Origin: Phoronis ovalis
Taxonomy: Eukaryota > Phoronida > Phoronidae
Assembly (NCBI GenBank): GCA_028565635.1
Contig: JAOXYB010044871.1
Coordinates: 1 to 12,467 of the forward strand
Reading direction: 5' to 3'
Length of the DNA stretch: 12,467 nt
Shown: positions 1 through 8,120 of the stretch, piece by piece
Numbering within the stretch: position 1 is the first letter of the stretch
How the letters are laid out: each line of letters opens with the position of its first letter
Notes under the pieces: generated by a model
What the model saw: the letters and a program-made list of their open reading frames with translations, nothing else
What the model was told of the DNA's origin: nothing
Database searches by the model: none
Position numbers and translations under genes: made by a program

Positions 1-153
1 TGTACCAAATACGAAGATGATCTGATGAAAGCTGAAGCCGTTATAGTGAGACAAAGAAAAGGTTACATACGCCGCCGACGACGCCGCATACCCTACGACT
101 ATATGCACAATCACTATTACATAGTGATGGGCATAAAAACCAGTAATTTTTAG
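1..153 (+). CDS. 3' end of an unidentified plus-strand gene (last 50 codons)
   Basis: Frame 1 is open from the window edge to a TAG at 151-153. The 50 residues begin CTKYEDDLMKAEAVIV and include a run of six arginines (residues 24-29), then a Tyr/His-rich end with IPYDYMHNHYYIVMG. The start and upstream exons lie outside the window. Base composition is richer in GC than the following 1.2 kb, which supports coding. The YYIVMG string near the end faintly recalls the late Tyr-x-x-Met-Gly strand of netrin-like (NTR) modules, but the rest cannot be matched, so no function is assigned. The six-Arg run could be a nuclear-localisation, proprotein-cleavage or glycosaminoglycan-binding patch. A GT at 143-144 (CCA|GTAATT) could serve as a donor, in which case the stop is intronic and the gene continues. 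The gene is convergent with the mucin-like gene on the other strand. Confidence 0.55.
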   Translation, partial: CTKYEDDLMKAEAVIVRQRKGYIRRRRRRIPYDYMHNHYYIVMGIKTSNF

Positions 154-1351
154 AAGCAATGGCTTTAATACTTTTCGAACTGCGCTTCCAAAAAATCTCC
201 CCATTAGATATTTATTTATTCTTACCTGAAGCAAAGAAACTGAAAACTGATGGCGTACATACGATTTGTAACGAAATTAAAACATATATACTTGCATGTG
301 TTTACAGCATTTTTTATTTACACCAAAAGTTAACAAAGCAAAATACAAATGTGTTGTCTATGTTTGTATTAGTTCAATTGTTCACATAGTATGTCCCACT
401 CTTCCTGAAACGTTTGTAATTTTGTCACATTAGTGAAACAAATATTGAAATATTTTTATCAGTTTGAATATTATTGTACCTAATACGATTTCAAATTTCA
501 GGAGCTTTGAATGTGTCATTGTTTATAGAAAACATTGCGTTACACAACGAATGTGTGCTGGGTACCAATTCGATATTTAAACACATCATAAATACCTGAA
601 AGGTTGTGTTCCCATACGATCATAATAATAACCATTCTTAGTTAATACACAAAGAGGATAATGAAAAGTCATATTCAAATGAGCAGTGTGATCTACTTGT
701 ACTCGACCATGTACTTAGGACGAATTCGAATGCTTCTTTTCGGCAATAACGATGGGGAATTATAACAGTGATATGAGAAACAAGAACTTTCCTCAAAACG
801 GCATATTACAAAATTATGAAATTTGGAATCCTGTTAGATACCTTATCACTCACGCTAATAAAAAACATTTTATCAGCGTTTTTTTTTTTCACAAAACCAT
901 TAAAAATTACGATTTTTAGGATGACATTGGAGAGTGGGATAAACTTAAGAAAACATACATGCTCAGTGAGAACACTTATAATACCGAATATATAGTATAT
1001 AGGAAAACAGTGTTTAAGAAAATAAATGGTCGCATCTTTACAAGTTATCTTCAACTAATATACACCACATATTTCAGACAATGTGTGGTTCTGTTTTTGC
1101 AGAGGTGTATCTAATTTACAATAGCAGTATCCATTAAAGAAATCAAAAATACATACAAAAATATATTTCAAGCTGAATAACGAAATGTTAGAGTATCGAA
1201 CATATAAAAAAACACATCTTTACCCCATGTTATACTACAGATATTAAGAATTTTGTTTAATACACATGTACGTATTGTTTAATACTAAACTGATATAAAT
1301 GTGCAGTACATTGCATGTAAAGAAGACGCAAAAACAATATTATTGTCAGAG
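154..1351. other. Convergent gap: probable 3' UTRs of both flanking genes
   Basis: This AT-rich stretch has no convincing exon on either strand; the open frames seen (159-389 plus, 806-1054 minus) have unstructured, low-complexity translations. A plus-strand ATTAAA at 276-281, followed by a GT-rich stretch near 349-365, could end the upstream gene. AATAAA at 1021-1026 is a more distant alternative. For the minus-strand gene, ATTAAA (minus sense) occurs at 1278-1283 and 1256-1261, about 70-95 nt past its stop. A run of eleven T lies at 879-889. Confidence 0.4.
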
Positions 1352-1932
1352 TTACATAGCCCAGTGTGGCTGGTTACTGACATGTCGGCTCGGGTACATA
1401 TCACGTACATGGTGTCTGCTCCCTTGATAATAATAATTCACCGGTGGATGCCGGTTATTCTGTTGGTATGGGTTAACAGCGTACCCAGTTACAACACGAA
1501 CGGGTTTTTGGGGGTGATAGTAAGCATTGGGAATACCAGATCGTGCGTTTGTTTTCGAAGCACTGTAATAATCTGAATATTGTTTATCACTATGTCGAGT
1601 TTTACCAGCAGCATTTTTGGAATTGTAGGCTTCGACAGAAGATTTAGAAGCTTGTACCATCCGTGGTGTTACAACTTGGTGTTTTGGGGCATTATTAGGA
1701 GGACGAGGGTAGTCATCTATATTGTGTAAATAAACTGAATTAGAATAATGCCCACCTTCTTCATTCCATTTTTTTTTCGCACACGTGCAACAGCAACGTG
1801 GACAACAGCCGCATGCAATCAGTAGAAGAGTGACCAAAATAATTAGCACTACCCCCCCTATAGAGGGTCCAACCCCAACACCTATACACAGAGATTGATC
1901 CTTTCCTGCACACTGCCAGCCTTCACTCACTC
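1352..1932 (-). CDS. Exon 8 (terminal): juxtamembrane Cys pair, transmembrane helix, cytoplasmic tail
   Basis: This is the longest clean exon. It starts after an acceptor reading TTCTGTCATTTTAG (AG at 1933-1934) and enters in phase 1 as GA, GTG, AGT. The apparent first residue is therefore an internal Val, not a start Met. It encodes 192 residues and ends with TAA at 1352-1354. In order: GWQCAGKDQSLC with two Cys, a Gly/Val/Ile/Leu-rich membrane helix (about exon residues 16-39), then CGCCPRCCCTC with seven Cys, which is a plausible palmitoylation patch, followed by KKKW as the cytoplasmic stop-transfer. The tail of roughly 140 residues is rich in Tyr, Asn, Pro, His and Ser, with clusters such as YSDYYS and PPVNYYYQG. 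These are possible tyrosine-phosphorylation sites, but no named domain or PPxY motif is visible. Topology is type I if the stalk exons are extracellular. Confidence 0.8.
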
Positions 1933-2626
1933 CTAAAATGACAGAATATAAAGAATTACAGTTATAATAATCATTGTTACTTCAAGTAGGAGTTATTTAC
2001 TCCGGGTGGCATATTGCTTAGATTTATAATGTGCGTGACAATCTAAAATGGGAAAACCTGCAAGACAACATACATGAGAAAACTTCGTTCATGCTTTCTC
2101 CCAATAATCTGAAACAAGAAGCACAATTTGTACTAACTTCTTTAAACAAAAACAGTAGATCTGAAAACTTGATAAAATGTAGTTTAATTTCACATATTCC
2201 AGAACGACATGTATAACAACGGCCAACATGACGATCACAGAGTTTTTTAATTTCATATTGTTACTGAAAAGTAGTCTGCTAGGACGTTATTGTCTTGGGT
2301 AAATTATTTCCCCCTTTCAATTACTCTAGTTTCCAGAAAATATATTTTAAAAATATCTCTGACTGAACACAACAATGTTAATGTGTATAATTGGCATGAG
2401 CTACAAAATAACTGTGATCTCTTAATTCTATAAAACAACTACCACGGATTTATCTTCCCGTACCACTCTGTGCTACATATTGTAACTTGTGAAAACAAGA
2501 AGCATCATGTTTGCTACTTTCTTTAAGCGACAAAAACACAACGTTTGGAGGTACATCTGAACACTTAATAAATATAGCTTGGTTTCTCACATTTCTTTAA
2601 CAAGATATAATAATGCCAATTGTTAC
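1933..2626 (-). other. Intron 7, no feature seen
   Basis: The intron lies between the GTAACA donor (GT at 2625-2626) and the TTTTAG acceptor at 1933-1938. It is AT-rich. A plus-strand open frame at 2031-2216 has no supporting promoter, splice or composition signal and is treated as chance. I see no repeat or RNA gene. Confidence 0.5.
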
Positions 2627-2674
2627 CTCTGTCTCCTGATGTCGTTCTTGTCGAAGTAGGTGATGTAGCCACAG
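2627..2674 (-). CDS. Exon 7: 48-nt Thr/Ser-rich stalk cassette
   Basis: The acceptor reads TTTTTCTAATAG (AG at 2675-2676) and the donor GAG|GTAACA. The exon enters as CT and leaves as G, so both flanking introns are phase 1. The 15 complete codons read VATSPTSTRTTSGDR, typical mucin-like stalk sequence with Thr/Ser next to Pro. It joins exon 6 through a G|CT Ala codon and exon 8 through a G|GA Gly codon. It could be skipped without shifting the frame, so alternative splicing is possible. Exon 4 has the same length (48 nt) and phase, but I see no clear base-level similarity between them. Confidence 0.65.
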
Positions 2675-3662
2675 CTATTAGAAAAAGACAAAATAAACGT
2701 AGTACCAGAATCAAAAAAATAAAGCCTTAGAAACAAAACTGGATTAATTTTCTGCATACATCTAAATTAGGCACACACAGCGATTTTCTATCACTATTGC
2801 ATCAATGCAGGATTTGTTTCCACAGTTTTAAATATTATCACCCACAGGCAAATATTCTTTCAACATAACAATAAAATTATGTCTTTAGTTGTTACATAAA
2901 TTCATTAAAAAATGTAAAGCATGCATCCTAAACTGCATTTAATGGCACTTCCGATTATATATGGAGCCCATTCCACCCCCCCCCCTTTTTCGCTACAATG
3001 GTTAGGTACGCACACTGAAATGAGGTCCACAAAAATAATTATGCTGTGAGGAAAGGAAGACTGATTGGTATGTAAATAGCCGACAAGGTGATCATTGCAT
3101 AACTAGCATGGCTGCCAAACACCCACCGATTAAGACTTTTTTTCATTCACCCAATTCGTTAGACATGCACCGCCATTTCGTCTAACAAGCATGATTTACA
3201 AGAAGCATTAGCCAAGTTTGTTGAGCATGGACCTTCGATAGTTGAGTGAATGAAATGAAAAATGATTGTGTCCTAATTAATCAGTGGATGTTAGGCTGCA
3301 TTGATAACGGAAGGACTGGAAACAAAAGCAAAATGATTAACGAAGTGTGATAAGCTTTATGTACGAAACAGTCCCATAATTAAGTGTTGTCAAGATAAAA
3401 CGCTTTAACGACAGTGAGCAAGACCGGAAGAAAGATGATTATAAATGTTATGACTTACAAATACATAATTATACAAGGAACTGATATAGCTACACTACAC
3501 AGGTGTACAGAACGAGCATATTGTTAATATAACGCTTTGTACCATCAACGTTCAGCATGTAGTCAGAAAAGGCATTAACAGAATAGCATATTTGGTCAAT
3601 TTTATTTTAAGAAGCGTTAATTCTAAATACAAACAAAGCCATGGATAGACAGCGAAATATAC
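2675..3662 (-). other. Intron 6, contains a foldback element
   Basis: The intron is AT-rich and has no further convincing exon. It holds a run of ten C at 2976-2985 and the inverted-repeat element at 3108-3301, annotated separately. Confidence 0.5.
3108..3301. repeat. Long imperfect inverted repeat (MITE-like foldback element)
   Basis: The left arm, 3108-3168, is matched by the reverse complement of 3225-3301. Shared blocks in order are ATGGCTGCC.AAACACCCACC / ATGCAGCC.TAACATCCACT, then GATTAA, a T-rich block, CATTCACCCAA / CATTCACTCAA, and a terminal CATGC on both arms. About 56 nt separate the arms. The arms differ by scattered substitutions and small indels, as in an old non-autonomous DNA transposon. 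No target-site duplication is evident. If transcribed with the host intron it would form a long hairpin. Confidence 0.55.
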
Positions 3663-3704
3663 CTTCGGTACTCGTATCCTTGTTTGTCGTTACGTCATGG
3701 TTGC
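3663..3704 (-). CDS. Exon 6: 42-nt stalk micro-exon
   Basis: The acceptor reads GACTTGCATCCTGTAG (AG at 3705-3706) and the donor GAAG|GTATAT (GT at 3661-3662). The exon enters as GC and leaves as G, again phase 1 on both sides. The 13 complete codons read NHDVTTNKDTSTE, ending in the same Ser-Thr-Glu-Gly junction style as exon 4 (…ISTE-G). It joins exon 5 by a G|GC Gly codon and exon 7 by G|CT Ala. An open frame on the opposite strand (3641-3829) begins with a good ATG context, but it overlaps this exon antisense and is best read as its shadow. Confidence 0.6.
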
Positions 3705-4180
3705 CTACAGGATGCAAGTCTAAATTATGCAAACGGGACACTAACATCTATGTTAGTACAAGTAAAAATATGAAATATCTATATTTCCCAAAAAAACATT
3801 TCCGGCAATTTGGAAAAACAATGATATGAGGACAGTTAATATTCATTTTGACAAAAAACGACACATTTTCTAATGTTTCTCATTTTCTTGAGGAAGTTTC
3901 AAACTAGAGCTGCTTATTTAAGCTGAACATGTTGTAAGCTATGGGTTTACTTTTATGCGACACTGCCAGGAAAGCTTTCAAGAAGTGAGTTTATGAATTA
4001 TTAGCTACCAAAAGGATGATAATTGTACATTCAGTGTTAGGTGATCATAATGTTCTGAATAACAAGTGTACATGTATATTTTTATTAGTAACTCAATGTT
4101 ATTTCTGCATTAGTCTTATTCAACCTCTAGACTGATTTGACACAAACATGTTTATAAAGCTGCATGCAACAATTTGGTAC
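3705..4180 (-). other. Intron 5, no gene seen
   Basis: The intron is AT-rich. It contains a perfect 8-bp inverted repeat (ACTAACAT / ATGTTAGT, 3740-3757, 2-nt loop) of no evident function. The part nearest exon 5 (about 4060-4180) resembles the sequence flanking the decayed exon copy at 5265-5460. Confidence 0.45.
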
Positions 4181-4444
4181 CTTGCCCTTCCGTGCTATTA
4201 ATTGGCGCTACAGAGCTATTAAGGGTTGTTATTTCAACAGTAGAAGTGTTTATTGCTGGATACTCAATCATAGAAGTTGACATTATTTCACTTCGAGTAG
4301 AATTCGTAGTTGCAACAGGCGGGATTGCTGTGTCACTAACAGATGAGTGAGATGTAGGCGTTAGCGTGTTGGTGTTAATGATCGAACCGTTGGTGTTAGG
4401 GGTAGTGCTACTCTCAGTAGTGGTTGTTCTAACAGACGATTCTC
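4181..4444 (-). CDS. Exon 5: main mucin-like stalk exon, N-glycosylation-rich
   Basis: The acceptor reads TTTCCTTTGCTGCAG (AG at 4445-4446) and the donor CAAG|GTACCA (GT at 4179-4180). The exon is 264 nt with phase 1 on both sides. About 40 per cent of its 87 complete codons are Ser or Thr, opening ESSVRTTTTESSTTPNTNGS. Five N-glycosylation sequons are visible (NGS, NST, NTS, NSS, NST) and there is no Cys. This is the pattern of an extended, heavily glycosylated extracellular stalk. An open frame on this strand runs from 4544 to 4152, but splice signals show that only the middle is exon. A degenerate duplicate lies upstream at 5265-5460, so this exon is the surviving copy of a duplicated pair. 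Confidence 0.78.
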
Positions 4445-4570
4445 CTGCAGCAAAGGAAATGTTTAAAATAGATACCACTGTGCACTCTACAGGATCATGA
4501 TACAACAGATCATTTTTTGTTATGTGGCAATGCACATCACCCAAAAAGATAGTCGCATAATTGTATTTGT

Positions 4571-4950
4571 CTAATAAAATCGTATTATTCTAACAAATGC
4601 CCCAGACAAAAAATTAACTAAGCAGTCACTCTTTAACAGACGCACTGAAGTCGCAGCTAGTTGATTAGCTCTTCGGATTATTTGTGGATTATTATGAGTA
4701 ACATTTTCAAACATTTCCTTCGACTAGCTCTTTATCTAGCTGCGTGTACTTTACTAATAAGTCACCAAGCAAATGTTTTGTTGAAATCTCTATCACATAG
4801 TGCATCATATAGTGCATCATCAGCAAGCATGGTGCATAAAACATCAGTCACACAATGCATTCCTGATATTCTTGTTATCACAATCCCTAGCAACATCCAG
4901 CTCTTCACAAAGTTCAAGAAAAGAAAACGACCGATAATTCCGAAAACAAA
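4571..4950 (-). pseudogene. Possible frameshifted gene fragment of unknown family
   Basis: On the minus strand, four consecutive short open segments in shifting frames each read like protein. They are about 4950-4844 (…LELCEELDVARDCDNKNIRN…), about 4850-4770 (…CTMLADDALYDALCDRDFNK…), about 4768-4709 (LGDLLVKYTQLDKELVEGN) and about 4709-4571 (ENVTHNNPQIIRRANQLAAT…VRLLKSDC). They hand over close to end-to-end, as expected of an old coding fragment broken by single-base indels. The translations look helical and charged, quite unlike the stalk exons. I do not recognise the family. Chance cannot be excluded. A plus-strand open frame over the same bases (4661-4972) has a less natural composition and is read as its shadow. 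Confidence 0.25.
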
Positions 4951-5264
4951 TACAGTAACAGTAAGTAAATGAAAGACTTGTAATTAACAATGAACTGAAA
5001 TTGATGTCGTACGAATAATTAATACAAAATTATTAATTTTGCCTATAATCCAGTTATTTTGATAAACAGGTTCTTTTTATAAACACTCACAGGAACTGAA
5101 CAATTAAATAAACTCTGACAGAGAGACATAGACGTCCTCTCCAATAAAAGTCGGCACAAATAACTCTAAAAGTTATATAAGAAATACATTTTTCTAGTTG
5201 TAACTCAGTTGCCCAAAGACGTCCTGACCAAGATCTATGCAGTATCCAGTAAGTAGATGCAACA

Positions 5265-5460
5265 CAGCTATTCGAGTTTGTTAATTAGTACATCAGAAGT
5301 GGACGTAACGAGTGTCGTAAAATTGATGATAGAAGAAAGCATTTCACCCTGAGAGTAGCTCTCACCAGTCGCTACACAAGTGCTAATTATGACACCGACA
5401 GAAGAAGATGTAGGCCCAATGCTACTCTCAGTAGTGTTTATCCAACTGATGATAGTTTTG
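5265..5460 (-). pseudogene. Decayed duplicate of stalk exon 5
   Basis: On the minus strand a frame reads NTTESSIGPTSSSVG, later VATGESYSQGEMLSSIINFT, and ends at TAG 5268-5270. Exon 5 has TTESSTTP and VATTNSTRSEIMSTSMIE at corresponding places, and both copies share the identical DNA string ACTACTGAGAGTAGCA. Flanking intron bases also match: upstream of both come aaatgttt, ctctaca and ttatgtgg in the same order in plus-strand sense. The copy seems dead. Entering from its CTGACAG acceptor-like site in phase 1 meets TAA, so a base has been lost near the 5' edge. Its 3' end has an in-frame TAG and a degraded donor where exon 5 has G|GTACCA. It is about 196 nt against 264 in exon 5. Use as a cryptic or alternative exon is unlikely but possible. 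Confidence 0.6.
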
Positions 5461-5736
5461 CTGTCAGTTAATTAATTAAATGTTTGATGATTGACTCTGC
5501 ATACTCTACATGGGCTGTTTATGTGGATAATCATTGCAAAGCAAGGTTGCCTTCATTAATTAAACATTTTATTATCACATTTCCTCATTGAATTAACAAA
5601 CGAAATGCAAATACTGCAGCTAAAAATTACAGGTAAGTAGAAAACGTGATAAAGATGTGAAAATACAACTCCAAGCACCAAGTACTCAAACCTGAAAATA
5701 TCAACACTAAGTGAAATTAGAAATATGCATATTTAC

Positions 5737-5784
5737 CTTCCGTTGAGATGGGCATTGGCGTACTGTCAGTCGCTGCGCTAGTTT
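5737..5784 (-). CDS. Exon 4: 48-nt Thr/Ser-rich stalk cassette
   Basis: The acceptor reads GCGATTTGTTTCAG (AG at 5785-5786) and the donor GAAG|GTAAAT (GT at 5735-5736). The exon enters as AA and leaves as G, with phase 1 on both sides. The 15 complete codons read TSAATDSTPMPISTE, again mucin-like and free of Cys. It joins exon 3 through a G|AA Glu codon and exon 5 through G|GA Gly. Skipping it would preserve the frame. Confidence 0.65.
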
Positions 5785-6434
5785 CTGAAACAAATCGCAC
5801 CTAATTCCGATTGAAAAATATAACAATAATAATTGCCCATATCTTGTAAGGTTTTCATAAGAATAGTTTACATTTGAGATTTTACGTTACATACAGTAAA
5901 GTATCGAAAAAGTTGGCACTTAATAGGTGTCATCTAAAGCTTAAAAGAGTATTTATCACTAATGTTATGATAGATATAAAACACATAGGGTGCAGTTTTG
6001 GATATGCTTATAGTTTGATCATCAAACATTTATTTGACTATACACGTATTGTCCATCAATTGCACACATTTAAGAAACTGATCCCCAAAGTATACCTTCC
6101 GAAATATAAGAAAAATAGTTAACATGATTGACTTGTTTCTAACTGAATAAGTATAAAATTGCCAGGTGTAAGATTTTTAGTACCCGCAGTACAACTCATA
6201 AATGCCAAGCGGTTTGAAACTTAAAAGCGTATAATATACGGGAAGGTTGCGAAAATTGCTCAATAAACTCAGCAAAACCAAAACACATTTTAAGCAGTTT
6301 AGTAACAAAACTGAAAATGTTAAGGCGTGCAACAGTCCTAAAGGAAAACAGGTTGGATTTTACATATTATAGGAAAAAACTGAGTAGAAAATGAAATCGC
6401 ACAGGTGTTCTTAGTGAAGCTCTTTCCTATATAC
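5785..6434 (-). other. Intron 3, nothing seen
   Basis: This is AT-rich sequence without a supported exon or clear repeat. A plus-strand open frame at 5874-6122 has no features of a real gene. A donor-like GAAG|GTATAC (minus) near 6090 resembles the exon 6 donor but has no acceptor in front of it. Confidence 0.45.
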
Positions 6435-6557
6435 CTCCTCCTCGAACCAACTCAGTTGAAATCGTAGATTGTCCCGTTGTAGTAGATGGCTGTTCCGTTG
6501 TGGTTGTAGTTGGTGGATCTGTAGTAGTAGTTGTTGGAGCTTCTGTAGTAGTTGTCC
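6435..6557 (-). CDS. Exon 3: Thr-tract mucin exon
   Basis: The acceptor reads CTATCTACACATAG (AG at 6558-6559) and the donor GGAG|GTATAT (GT at 6433-6434). The exon is 123 nt with phase 1 on both sides. Its 40 complete codons contain tracts TTTTEAPTTTTTDPPTTTTT; 19 residues are Thr and 3 Ser, with Pro interspersed, a classical O-glycosylated mucin stretch. The last residues, ELVRGG, are less repetitive. Thr codons mix ACA, ACT, ACC and ACG, so the tract is maintained at protein level and is not a pure microsatellite. The internal TTTTEAP-TTTTTDPP-TTTTTEQP pattern shows expansion of a unit of about eight codons. Confidence 0.8.
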
Positions 6558-7011
6558 CTATGTGTAGATAGTAATATGAACAAATAGCATAACTTTTACT
6601 TTATATCAAAAATGCATTTCAGATACGCAAGCACCCACCATCTATATTCCAGCAAATTTAGTTTACACGGTTCCCCAGATAAGTTAAGAAATAGCAAGCG
6701 TTGCTGCAAAAGTCTTGTGTTTTAGGACCAAAATTACAATTCCTATTTCTACGCACTTAGTGGAGGAGCCACTGATCCCGAATCCAGACGTTCTTAGCAT
6801 GAAAATCTGTTAACGTACTGCATTAACAATCACAATATGATTCTCCGGTAGTTTGTAAAACATGAAATATCTATTATCGAATCTAAAATAAAATTTTCTA
6901 ACAAAGACACTGTTTGTGAAAATGAAAACGGCAACGCTTTGGATCTGTATATAATAATGTTTTTTATTATAGATTTTGCTTAACCCATTTAACAAAAGGT
7001 TGTGCTGTAAC

Positions 7012-7038
7012 TATAATATAATATAATATAATATAATA
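7012..7038. repeat. TATAA pentanucleotide microsatellite
   Basis: About 5.4 perfect head-to-tail copies of TATAA lie inside an intron. It is probably length-polymorphic. Confidence 0.9.
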
Positions 7039-7621
7039 CAATCGGACACTCATCATACTATATTTGGTTAAAAAATATTGGTAGACGCTTATTTTACTGA
7101 TAGACATGCAGTGTATCGTATTAATATGTGTAATAGTAAAACGATAGGCATTTCATACTTGGATTATTATACACGGTATTCCTGACGGTATTAACTATAC
7201 TACTGGTGTGCTAGTGGGTATAGGGGAAGTACTCCGTATACCCGAGCTCATAGAATGCTACAAATTCACAAATATGAAAACAAATGTATCTAAATGAAAA
7301 TGACTCAACTGAAAATCATGGCTACGAGAAAAAGATTTTATTTGTTACTGACAAATATCAGAGGTCTTTGTTTCACATAGCTGAACTTACAAATTACAGC
7401 CACGTTCTTAAACCTTCTATAGCAATAATTGTTGAGTATTGTCTAGACAGTTAGGTGGCGAAAAGCAAATCTCATATTAGAATGCTGGTTATAATATCGC
7501 ATGTAGAAAAGATCTTGTTGCAAAAAGTGGTGGTAGTGATAATTGGTTGGAATCATTATTTTAACTCGTACGAAATGAAATATATTTAGAAAGTGTATTT
7601 TAAAAAAAAAATTGAAAATGA

Positions 7622-7765
7622 GTGCTAAATAGAAGTCTTAGAACGTGTACTAAATAATCGTATTAAATATATTTAGAACATGTATAAATATATTTAGTAC
7701 ATGTCGTAAATAATTAGTATATGTATTACATAATTAAGGAAGTGTGTTAAATTTATTTACAACGC
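7622..7765. repeat. Degenerate ~21-bp tandem repeat
   Basis: Successive units begin at about 7661, 7683, 7704, 7724 and 7745 (lengths 22, 21, 20, 21, 21). Each follows the pattern ta-taaata-attta-nacatg with substitutions, and earlier weaker units reach back to about 7622. The copies are diverged, so the array is old. No coding frame runs through it. Confidence 0.6.
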
Positions 7766-8047
7766 ATTCTAAAAGCAATTTTGACACTTTCCACATTACC
7801 ATGATTTCACACGTTTACAAAATATTTGAACATTATACCCTACTTCAATGATGTTAGCAACATTATTGTATTTTCTGTAAATTTATGATATTTTAGAGAC
7901 TATTGCTTGGCACTATTTATTCACATTTTAAATATTAAGTTAAATTTAAGCAATTTAAATTAAAACAAAGACACATAAAAGTATATACATTCTTAAAGTA
8001 TACAACAAATTTTGCTGCTGAAAATGACCACAAAGTTATGTACTCAC

Positions 8048-8120
8048 CAATCAGACATTGCGAACCGAACCCCCATCGAATTGATATGGGCAGACGCAAA
8101 AGGTTACGTACATGTAGCAT
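8048..8120 (-). CDS. Alternative 5' exon candidate for the mucin-like gene
   Basis: An ATG at 8118-8120 opens a frame of 24 codons plus one base, ending at a near-consensus donor ATTG|GTGAGTAC (GT at 8046-8047). The exit is phase 1, the phase required by exon 3, giving MLHVRNLLRLPISIRW… and then GSQCLIG at the junction. An in-frame TAA lies a few codons upstream and no good acceptor intervenes, so it would have to be a first coding exon. The peptide lacks a clean signal-peptide core. It overlaps exon 2 in another frame, so the two are mutually exclusive. The strong donor is the main argument for it. Confidence 0.22.

Larger units (their letters stand above)
4445..5736 (-). other. Intron 4, contains a decayed exon copy and a frameshifted coding-like stretch
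   Basis: Besides the two decayed features annotated separately (4571-4950 and 5265-5460), the intron is plain AT-rich sequence. A 13-bp motif (tagtgcatcatat) is repeated near 4798-4822. An isolated plus-strand CAG|GTAAGT at 5630-5638 has no partner exon. Confidence 0.45.
6558..8111 (-). other. Intron 2, AT-rich with satellites
   Basis: No exon could be supported here. The intron holds a TATAA microsatellite (7012-7038) and a degenerate 21-bp minisatellite (7622-7765), listed separately. A small stem AGTGG/CCACT lies near 6761-6775. The competing 5' exon at 8048-8120 overlaps the upstream end of this intron. Confidence 0.45.

Noticed and set aside
1352-1930. Using the first codon at 1930 as a translation start
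   Set aside because: The codon is GTG, not ATG, and an acceptor lies four bases upstream. It is an internal Val of a spliced exon.
2031-2216. Plus-strand 61-codon frame
   Set aside because: It lies inside intron 7, lacks splice or regulatory support, and its translation has no recognisable feature.
3641-3829. Plus-strand 62-codon frame with good ATG context and a signal-like N terminus
   Set aside because: It overlaps, antisense, a phase-consistent minus-strand micro-exon (3663-3704) that explains the local composition.
4152-4544. Treating the whole 130-codon minus frame as one single-exon protein starting at Met
   Set aside because: A strong acceptor at 4445-4446 and a donor at 4179-4180 cut it to the exon 4444-4181. 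The first 33 and last 10 codons are intron read-through.
4661-4972. Plus-strand 103-codon frame with a hydrophobic start
   Set aside because: No splice or promoter context. The minus strand of the same bases reads more like protein, and the frame contains a small tandem repeat.
5630-5638. Perfect plus-strand donor CAG|GTAAGT
   Set aside because: There is no plus-strand exon or acceptor partner nearby; one such match is expected by chance in this length.
5874-6122. Plus-strand 82-codon frame
   Set aside because: It is an AT-rich intronic frame without domain, repeat or splice support.
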